DNA of 19,499 nucleotides from DATDTB01 sp035291025 (GTDB taxonomy: Archaea; Iainarchaeota; Iainarchaeia; JAFGOX01; DATDTB01): the NCBI GenBank assembly GCA_035291025.1, contig DATDTB010000063.1, forward strand, positions 1-19,499, read 5' to 3'. The translations under genes and the position numbers were made by a program. The notes under the pieces were generated by a model. The model was not told the DNA's origin, did no database searches, and saw nothing but the letters and a program-made list of their open reading frames with translations. Of the stretch, positions 14,270 through 19,499 are shown piece after piece. Every line of letters starts with the position of its first letter. The stretch's first letter is position 1.

Positions 14270-15115
14270 ATGGACTATTTTTACGTACTGCGCGCGGCGG
14301 CGTCATTTGCGGCCGTTAGCGCGAGCGCCTACACGGACCACAAGACTGGCTTGATCCCGGACAAGATAACTTACTCGGCGGGAGCCCTGGGGATTGTGTT
14401 GTTGCTGGCGTCAATGAACCTCCAGTCAATCATTGAAGGGGTGCTGTTTGCTGGGCTGGTTTACGCGTTCGGGTACGCCCTTTACTACTTCGGCCAGCTC
14501 GGAGGCGGCGACGTGAAACTGTTCGTGGCGCTGTCGCTGTTGATGCCTTACAAGAACGCCTTCGGCGTGCCATTTTCCTTGATGGTCTTGTTGACTGCGA
14601 GCTTTCTCGCGGTCTTCGCGGGGTTCGCGTACTACGGCGCTAAGTACTTGCTGACCGTTGATAAAAAAGACGTCAGGAAAGGAAACGCGGTTCTCGGGAT
14701 GGCCTTGCTGCTGGCGTCGTCCTTGTACGTCCAGTTAATTTCCGGCACTGGCTTGTTTAACTACAATGGAGTCGTTGCGACTTACGCAATACTTGCCGTG
14801 GCGAGCTTTTACACGGCATTCGGCGAGGACTTGAACAACAAGCTTTTCGCCAGAAAGGTTTCCACGTCGAAAATAAGGGAAGAAGACTTGGGCGACGTTA
14901 TTGCTGTTGGCTTAATGGGGAAAAAAGACTTGGAAAAGCTGGGGCTTGGAGGAAAAAAGGTCTTGGACGAGGAAGCGCTGGAGAAAATGAAGGCAAAAAA
15001 GCTGAAGTTCGTTTGGCTTTACAGCAACCTGCCAAGGTTCGGGCCTGCAATATTCCTGGCGACAATAATAGTACTATGGAACCCGGAATGGCCGTTGCTG
15101 TTTTTCACGCCTTGA
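14270..15115 (+). CDS. Archaeal type IV prepilin / prearchaellin peptidase (A24 family)
   Basis: 281 residues with about six membrane helices. The enzyme cleaves class III signal peptides of pilins, archaellins or sugar-binding pilin-like proteins at the cytoplasmic face. Both catalytic aspartates are present: Asp23 in AYTDHKTGLIPD and Asp81 in the GxGD motif (GGGDVKLF). The last ~90 residues hold a cytoplasmic charged segment (from about 185: DLNNKLFARKVSTSKIREED) before a final helix, as in archaeal-only members such as EppA/FlaK relatives. The start, ATG 14270, is 3 bases after the pus10 stop, so the two are likely co-transcribed. No pilin gene is visible in this window. EppA-type versus FlaK-type cannot be decided here. 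Confidence 0.9.
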   Translation: MDYFYVLRAAASFAAVSASAYTDHKTGLIPDKITYSAGALGIVLLLASMNLQSIIEGVLFAGLVYAFGYALYYFGQLGGGDVKLFVALSLLMPYKNAFGVPFSLMVLLTASFLAVFAGFAYYGAKYLLTVDKKDVRKGNAVLGMALLLASSLYVQLISGTGLFNYNGVVATYAILAVASFYTAFGEDLNNKLFARKVSTSKIREEDLGDVIAVGLMGKKDLEKLGLGGKKVLDEEALEKMKAKKLKFVWLYSNLPRFGPAIFLATIIVLWNPEWPLLFFTP

Positions 15116-15120
15116 AGGCT

Positions 15121-15894
15121 TCAAACGCGGACCAGCTTGATCAAGCCCATGGCGTTGACCATTTTCTGCCAAGGCGTCGTGACGAAGTCCTTAGACTTCT
15201 TGACTCGAATGTAGTCACTCAGCCCGCCTTGCTGTTCCATTGTCTGGATTTCCAAGACGTAGTCGGCGTGCTGCTCGAAGGGCAGTATGAACTCATCCCG
15301 GATTCCCTTCAACACGACGTAGAACAACAAGTTCACTCCCAGGTTCTTGAGCGCTGCCTCGATGCTCCTGTCAAACCTCAGCGCCAACTGCAAGTCAATG
15401 GACAGGAACTCGTCAGTGACTGACTCGGTGATGACAATTGCCCTGTTTGGCCTGCCGGTTGAGGCAATGGCTTTCTTTATCGTCAGCGAAATGTCCAACA
15501 AGTTCTTCGTGTCCTTGACTGCGAACTCGCTGGCCTTCTGGAAAGTGAGCCTTTCGCCGAAGAACTCGCTCACAGCCATGTCCAAACCCGCCTGCTCCAC
15601 GAATGGCTCCGCCAAGAAGTTAACAAAGACCAGGGACTTGCGCTTTATGAATTCCTCTATTGGCGGGAATTTTTTCAGCAAAATCCCTGCAGTTTCAGCC
15701 GGCGTGCGTACTAGGCACAAGTAGACAACCGTGTGCTCTTCCTTCAACGAGTTGTAAATGAACTGGTGCAGGAAGGCGTCCTTCATGGACGTGGGGTCGG
15801 AGACCAAGGCAACCGTGGAACCTGTCTCAAAGCCCCCAGTCAAGGCAAGGTCCAGTTCTTGGAAGCCGGTCGGAACTTTTTCAGACTGGGGCAT
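15121..15894 (-). CDS. RecA/KaiC-like protein with degraded nucleotide-binding motifs
   Basis: 257 residues with the RAD55/KaiC single-domain plan: VPTGFQELDLALTGGFETGS (7-26) matches the family's opening strand, followed by hydrophobic strands and a C-terminal LRVKKSKDF-like end (SDYIRVKKSKDF). At the Walker A place, where G.pGtGKT is expected, it reads VSDPTSMKDAF (31-41), so the glycines and the Ser/Thr after Lys are gone. The Walker B strand reads AIVITES instead of the usual hydrophobic-Asp-Ser. It therefore probably does not hydrolyse ATP. ATG 15894 is preceded by AGGAGG about ten bases upstream; a TTG at 15903 abuts that site. It overlaps the upstream small membrane protein gene by 14 bases. 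Confidence 0.85.
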   Translation of the reverse strand: MPQSEKVPTGFQELDLALTGGFETGSTVALVSDPTSMKDAFLHQFIYNSLKEEHTVVYLCLVRTPAETAGILLKKFPPIEEFIKRKSLVFVNFLAEPFVEQAGLDMAVSEFFGERLTFQKASEFAVKDTKNLLDISLTIKKAIASTGRPNRAIVITESVTDEFLSIDLQLALRFDRSIEAALKNLGVNLLFYVVLKGIRDEFILPFEQHADYVLEIQTMEQQGGLSDYIRVKKSKDFVTTPWQKMVNAMGLIKLVRV

Positions 15895-16228
15895 GCACTC
15901 CAAGCCTCCTAATGGCCCTGAGCTTGATGAAGAAAGTCACGAGCTTGCGCAACAGCACAAGGAACAGGAACAACTGCACGCCGAAGTAAATCAAGTTCAC
16001 TAGGACCGGGTCCCTGCCAAACAATTCAATGTACTTTATTTCCATGTAAAAAACCAAGTACAGCGCCGCCAAGACCTTGAAGCTCCCCAGCAGCTCGCCG
16101 CTTTCCCCGCTGACTTCCTCACCCTTCTTTAACTGCGTCATTAGCAGGCGGAAAACCATCCACAAGTAGACAACGGCGGCAAAGCTGGAAAAAACCCACT
16201 TGTACACTTCCAACGGGTCTAGGGCCAT
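15881..16228 (-). CDS. Small three-helix membrane protein, family unknown
   Basis: 115 residues. Hydrophobic helices at about 10-30, 50-68 and 75-97, with a charged acidic loop (KKGEEVSGESGE, about 34-46) between the first two and a basic C-terminal tail (KLRAIRRLG). It has no signal cleavage site and no recognised domain. The start overlaps the end of the preceding minus-strand gene by 10 bases and its own end overlaps the KaiC-like gene by 14 bases, so translation of all three is probably coupled. I infer a membrane partner or sensor for the KaiC-like protein. Similarity to any named family is not claimed. Confidence 0.75.
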   Translation of the reverse strand: MALDPLEVYKWVFSSFAAVVYLWMVFRLLMTQLKKGEEVSGESGELLGSFKVLAALYLVFYMEIKYIELFGRDPVLVNLIYFGVQLFLFLVLLRKLVTFFIKLRAIRRLGVHAPV

Positions 16229-16494
16229 ATTCCGCTCCTCCTGAACAACGCGTAATGGGTCGCGGCGAACGCGAAAATGAAGAACACCAACGCCAGCTCG
16301 GCCTGCGACGCCAACTCGTTGAGCTCATTCAATCGAAGCCAGTGGAAAACGAACATGCTCAAGAAAATAAACAAAAACAACACGTTCAACAACAGGAAAG
16401 GCTTGCTCTTTCGGGCCTCCCAAAAGAAAAACAACGCAATCAGGAACGTCAGGAATGCCAAAATCGTGGTTCCATAAACCAGCAAGTCAGCCAT
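16219..16494 (-). CDS. Small three-helix membrane protein, family unknown
   Basis: 91 residues. Helices at about 5-25, 36-54 and 66-81, with a WEARKSKP loop and a short LRLNELNEL amphipathic piece between helices 2 and 3. The size and helix spacing resemble the following gene's product, so the two may be distant relatives or subunits of one complex. The TTG at 16515 is in frame, but ATG 16494 was chosen because a GGTTAAATAC box is centred 27 bases upstream, pointing to a leaderless message. It is the first gene of the three-gene minus-strand cassette. Confidence 0.7.
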   Translation of the reverse strand: MADLLVYGTTILAFLTFLIALFFFWEARKSKPFLLLNVLFLFIFLSMFVFHWLRLNELNELASQAELALVFFIFAFAATHYALFRRSGIWP

Positions 16495-16514
16495 GGCCCA
16501 CCCAAAAGAACTCA

Positions 16515-16526
16515 AAAGTATTTAAC
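16515..16526 (-). promoter_or_regulatory. TATA box of the KaiC-like cassette
   Basis: On the minus strand GGTTAAATACTT is centred about 27 bases from ATG 16494, giving a predicted start site at the initiation codon. It lies in the 53-base gap after rtcA. Confidence 0.5.
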
Positions 16527-16547
16527 CATGCCTATTGCGCTCAAAAG

Positions 16548-17645
16548 TCACAAATGAGCGTTATTGAAACCAACGCCGTCGACTGACACCAAACTAAGTT
16601 CCTTCCCCTGCACTTCCTCGCCTTCAACGCGGAACTTGACCGGCAACAATTGTTCAATTGCCCAAATGTTTGTTTTCGCGTGCTCCGTCAAGGGGTGCGT
16701 GAGGAAAAAGGACTTGCCTTCAGCCAGCGCCATGTACACCAGCAACTGGTCCTGCAAGTGCGGGTCAACCGGGGCCTTGAACTCCAAGTACTTCAACAGC
16801 GTGCCAGCGGCCGCCTCGCCGACTTTTTCGGCAGTTGGCAAGTCCCTTGAAAGCAGCGCGGACGAGGCAATGCGGGCGTTTGAAGTCGTTACACCCAACA
16901 GCATAACTCCAAGCCCCTTGTTCCTTGAAGGGACCTTTTCCTGGCATTCAATTGAAAAGCTTGCATCTGCTAGCCCGTTGCCGGACAAGACGTTTTTCGC
17001 GCCCGAAACCGCGTCCCTCGCGGTAAAGCTGGGGTAGTTAACGCAGTGGCTCACGCCTGAAACGTAGTCAAGCTCCCCGAATTCCGTCAAGTTCAATGCC
17101 TTCAAGTGCTTGACTGGCTTTGCCTGGCCCGTCACTATGCCGCCGCCTTCAGGGAAGTAGCCCCGCTTGATTACCTTGATTGAGCCGTTGTAGCCCATCA
17201 AGTGAAGCGCTGGAAACAAGACCTGGCCAGTGAAGTCAATCGGGGGAGACCACGAAACGTCAGTTCCTCCCTGCACGCGCGCCGTGAGGGGCGCGGGAAG
17301 GAAGGGAGCCAAGGGCATAACGCTTTGCAGGAGCAAGGAAATGGACCCCGCTGTCTGGATGTTGAGTGAAAAGTTGCCGCCTTGAAGCTTGCCGGGCGCG
17401 AAAGTCATTTCCTTTGACTCAAGCGAAAGGCCTGAAACGGAAGCGTTGGAGAGCCACTTGACTGCTTTTGCGCCAACGACGTGCTGCATTTTCATCCCGG
17501 GCTTCGGCCTGTTGGCGCGGATGTTGAACACCTTGACTTTCCTGTTAAGCAACGCCGCCAGCGGCAGCGCTATCCTTATGATGGATCCGCCGCCTTCCCC
17601 AAAGGAACCATCAATTTCCAGTAATTCAGCCAATTCAAAAACCAC
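16548..17645 (-). CDS. rtcA: RNA 3'-terminal phosphate cyclase
   Basis: About 365 residues; typical RtcA is about 340. It converts RNA 3'-phosphate to 2',3'-cyclic phosphate through an enzyme-AMP intermediate. Landmarks: EIDGSFGEGGGSIIRIALPL near the start, IRANRPKPGMKMQHV, the QTAGSISLLLQSVMPLAPF segment, RGYFPEGGGIV, and HAKTNIWAIEQLLP, whose His (codon at 16680-16682) matches the adenylated histidine. The start is uncertain: GTG 17645 and TTG 17633 lie just after the previous gene's stop at 17662, while ATG 17708 would overlap that gene by 47 bases and add residues unlike the family. Two TATA-like boxes (CTTTTATTC, CTTTATTTG) precede the GTG and TTG. Confidence 0.93.
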   Translation of the reverse strand: MVFELAELLEIDGSFGEGGGSIIRIALPLAALLNRKVKVFNIRANRPKPGMKMQHVVGAKAVKWLSNASVSGLSLESKEMTFAPGKLQGGNFSLNIQTAGSISLLLQSVMPLAPFLPAPLTARVQGGTDVSWSPPIDFTGQVLFPALHLMGYNGSIKVIKRGYFPEGGGIVTGQAKPVKHLKALNLTEFGELDYVSGVSHCVNYPSFTARDAVSGAKNVLSGNGLADASFSIECQEKVPSRNKGLGVMLLGVTTSNARIASSALLSRDLPTAEKVGEAAAGTLLKYLEFKAPVDPHLQDQLLVYMALAEGKSFFLTHPLTEHAKTNIWAIEQLLPVKFRVEGEEVQGKELSLVSVDGVGFNNAHL

Positions 17646-17661
17646 TTCAAATAAAGCAAAG

Positions 17662-18933
17662 TCACTTGAATAAAAGCGCCAGGGAAAGGACTCCTGAAAG
17701 GGAAACAAGCAACCCGAAAAGCAGCATTTTCAAAACCAAGGGCTTCAATGGCTTCGAGTACAAGAACAATATGTTGGTCAAGGCGCTTATTATGAGGGAA
17801 AAAACGAACACGACCACTGCCGACGCGAAGTCAATGCCTCCCTTTGAAAACAGCAAGGCGGTGTTGGCTGCTACCGCTGTAGAGCTGAAGGCGCTCAAAA
17901 TGAAGGAAGACAACACGAAGCCCAAGCCACCAAACCTTTCCTCTGCCGCCCCGGCAACAACCACGGCAAGCAAAAACAGCGCGCCAACCTTTGCCGCGTA
18001 CTCAACTGAAAAAGGCGATTCAAACTTCGCAAGCCTCCCCTGCGGCCCCTCTCTCAAGGCCTTTTTGTGGAAGTAAAAAGCGACCAGCCCCGAGGAAGCG
18101 CTTAACGCGAAAACAGTCGGCGCAAGCGCAACCCCGAGGTCGGGGGCGAAGTACAAGACGAACAGCAAGTCCCTGGCGAAGACCGAAACCAGGGAGGCGA
18201 AAACGGCCGCTGGCACGGACTTGGAAAGGGAGGAATGCTTCAAGACTTCGCTCCTGAGCTTTAACGCGAACGCCGCGCCCGAAGCAAGCCCGGACGCCAA
18301 GGCAAACAACAAGAGGCTATTGCGTTCCCCGAACGCCCTGGACAAGACAAAGCCAATGAAGGAAATGACTGAGACAGCGAGGACGAAGAAAAAGAACTGG
18401 CTCAAGGGCACGCTAACGCCGTAAAACTCCAAGGGTTGTGTTGGAACGAAGTACTGGACAATTGCCAAGACAATAATCAGCTCCAAGGCGTCGGCCACTT
18501 CAACAAACGTGAGCCGGCTGACGAAGCCGTGCACTTTTGTCCTGCCAAACAATACCACTGTCACGGCAATTGTCACTATTACCGCCTGCCCGGGAAAGCC
18601 GTAAAACACTGCTCCTCCGGCCAGGAACGCGAAAACCAAGGCAAGCAAGGACGTCAACCCAAACTTCCTGCTGGCTTTCCTGGGCTTGTTTATGTTGGCG
18701 TAAGTAAACGCCCCGTAAGATATCACGGCGGCGTAGGAAATGAGGAAAAACAATGGCTGGGAGGCCTCGGTTGAAATGAACGCGGACATCCCGCCAAGGA
18801 AGCTGACCAAGGCGAAAGTCCTCAGACCCGCAATTTCCTGGCGCTTCGAGAACTCCCTCTCGATGCCAATCAAGGCGCCCAAAGCCAGGGACAGCACTGC
18901 CCCGGGAAGGAATTCAACCAATAACTCGGTCAT
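17662..18933 (-). CDS. MgtC/SapB-DUF4010 family integral membrane protein
   Basis: 423 residues with about 12-13 hydrophobic helices. The N terminus has the MgtC/SapB signature LALGALIGIEREFSKRQEIAGLRTFALVSFLGG (about 16-48), and the rest matches the two-part layout of DUF4010 proteins, with LTFVEVADALELIIVLAIVQ in the middle and LSSFILSAFSSTAVAAN near the end. Members are found in bacteria and archaea; the role is not established, with magnesium-related or other ion functions inferred only from MgtC. ATG 18933 lies 31 bases from the centre of a near-palindromic TATA box shared with the divergent gene. It is followed closely by rtcA. Confidence 0.88.
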   Translation of the reverse strand: MTELLVEFLPGAVLSLALGALIGIEREFSKRQEIAGLRTFALVSFLGGMSAFISTEASQPLFFLISYAAVISYGAFTYANINKPRKASRKFGLTSLLALVFAFLAGGAVFYGFPGQAVIVTIAVTVVLFGRTKVHGFVSRLTFVEVADALELIIVLAIVQYFVPTQPLEFYGVSVPLSQFFFFVLAVSVISFIGFVLSRAFGERNSLLLFALASGLASGAAFALKLRSEVLKHSSLSKSVPAAVFASLVSVFARDLLFVLYFAPDLGVALAPTVFALSASSGLVAFYFHKKALREGPQGRLAKFESPFSVEYAAKVGALFLLAVVVAGAAEERFGGLGFVLSSFILSAFSSTAVAANTALLFSKGGIDFASAVVVFVFSLIISALTNILFLYSKPLKPLVLKMLLFGLLVSLSGVLSLALLFK

Positions 18934-18957
18934 CGTGAAAGCCTAAACGCTGGAAAA

Positions 18958-18970
18958 GGTTTATAAAACC
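18958..18970. promoter_or_regulatory. Near-palindromic bidirectional TATA box
   Basis: GGTTTATAAAACC reads almost the same on both strands. Its centre (18964) is 27 bases from plus-strand ATG 18991 and 31 bases from minus-strand ATG 18933. Both distances suit archaeal leaderless or very short-leader promoters. Confidence 0.6.
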
Positions 18971-18990
18971 AAAAACGCTTCTCAACGGGA

Positions 18991-19499
18991 ATGCACAACC
19001 CGGCACTAATCCCACTGGTACTGCTTGCGGGGCTTGGAGGACTGCTTTACTCAATTCCTTACATAAGGTCAAAGTCGTCCGAAGGCGAAAACGTAAAGAT
19101 TGGACTGGCATTGATTGGAACAGTAATGGGCTTCCGGGCGCTGCGCACGCTGTTTGAGTTCTTCCACCAAGAAAGCATTGAGTTGTTGTTAGTGTACGCC
19201 CAGCCCTTGGCGTTCGCCGGCGTGGGCGCTGTCATTCTCTACACGACAACGAAAACGTTGACTAAAAACCAAGCCGTGTCGAATTTTTCACTGCTTGCAT
19301 TCATTGCTCTGGGAATAATTGCAGCCTCGTCGTCGATTGCGCCCGGCTTCGTGTCCGGACCGGAAGGCTTTTGGGGAAGAGAGTGGGTAATGGCAAAAGA
19401 AACGCCCGAGTCAATGGTGATGCTTGCATTGATTGCCATTTCAAGCATTGCCGTCTTGTTCCTAGCCTACAAGTCCTTCACGCAAGGGTCGGGCGTGGA
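18991..19499 (+). CDS. Membrane protein, 3' truncated by window edge
   Basis: The frame is open from ATG 18991 to the last base (169 complete codons, no stop), so the gene continues to the right. The product begins MHNPALIPLVLLAGLGG and shows about five hydrophobic segments (near residues 4-22, 36-50, 65-86, 98-116 and 142-162) with short charged loops such as YIRSKSSEGENVK. No signal cleavage site and no known domain is visible in this part. This repeated short-helix plan resembles N-terminal membrane sensor regions of archaeal signalling proteins, which is inference only. It is transcribed from the bidirectional TATA box, probably without a leader. Confidence 0.75.
   Translation, partial: MHNPALIPLVLLAGLGGLLYSIPYIRSKSSEGENVKIGLALIGTVMGFRALRTLFEFFHQESIELLLVYAQPLAFAGVGAVILYTTTKTLTKNQAVSNFSLLAFIALGIIAASSSIAPGFVSGPEGFWGREWVMAKETPESMVMLALIAISSIAVLFLAYKSFTQGSGV

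Noticed and set aside
17646..17708. Upstream ATG start for rtcA
   Set aside because: It would overlap the DUF4010 gene by 47 bases and add residues that do not resemble RtcA; the family begins just before the EIDGS motif.
1..19499. CRISPR arrays, insertion sequences or phage genes
   Set aside because: No regularly spaced repeats, terminal inverted repeats, transposase or integrase motifs were found by reading both strands.

Overview
The window is archaeal chromosome. The diagnostic content is a string of archaeal/eukaryotic-type information genes: RNase P subunit Rpp21/Rnp4, ribosomal proteins S19e, L39e and L31e, a PDCD5 homologue, translation factor aIF6, prefoldin alpha, the SRP receptor FtsY, SRP54, TrmY, Pus10 and archaeal RtcA. 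Gene density is very high, start codons sit about 27 bases from AT-rich TATA-like boxes (leaderless style), and several ribosomal proteins carry long charged tails. A small-genome DPANN-type archaeon (Diapherotrites or Micrarchaeota-like) is my guess; no 16S or other phylogenetic marker was available to test it.

Layout. (1) 1-5563 is an envelope block: a 5'-truncated membrane protein, a GT-C-like polytopic protein on the minus strand, a divergently transcribed GT-C-like protein with two tandem beta-sandwich repeats, and a small membrane-anchored DUF1616-like protein. They look like a surface glycosylation or polymer module, but substrates are unknown. (2) 5577-5912 is rnp4, closing the plus-strand glycosyl group. 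(3) 5913-6123 is the longest non-coding stretch: a TATA box, a hairpin with a T7 run, competing small hairpins and a strong Shine-Dalgarno site, probably the leader of the next operon. (4) 6124-12206 is one tight operon, rps19e-PDCD5-rpl39e-rpl31e-aIF6-pfdA-ftsY-srp54-trmY, with 4-base ATGA overlaps at four junctions. It links ribosome construction, nascent-chain handling and co-translational membrane targeting; the LX/L20a gene often found after aIF6 is absent. (5) 12211-13065 is an AT-rich sugar/drug-metabolite-type transporter on the minus strand, apparently inserted between trmY and pus10, whose products act in succession on tRNA position 54. (6) 14270-15115 is an archaeal prepilin peptidase. 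(7) 15121-16494 (minus) is a three-gene cassette of two small three-helix membrane proteins and a RecA/KaiC-like protein whose Walker A and B motifs are both degraded. This is the least-explained unit and my best candidate for an undescribed system. (8) 16548-18933 (minus) holds rtcA and an MgtC/DUF4010 membrane protein. (9) 18991-19499 is the start of a membrane protein that runs off the right edge.

The genome is compacted at gene boundaries. Three convergent pairs meet within -4 to +5 bases of each other, and three divergent pairs share 50-70 base promoter regions, one of which centres on a near-palindromic TATA box placed correctly for both genes. No tRNA or rRNA gene, CRISPR array, insertion sequence or origin was recognised.
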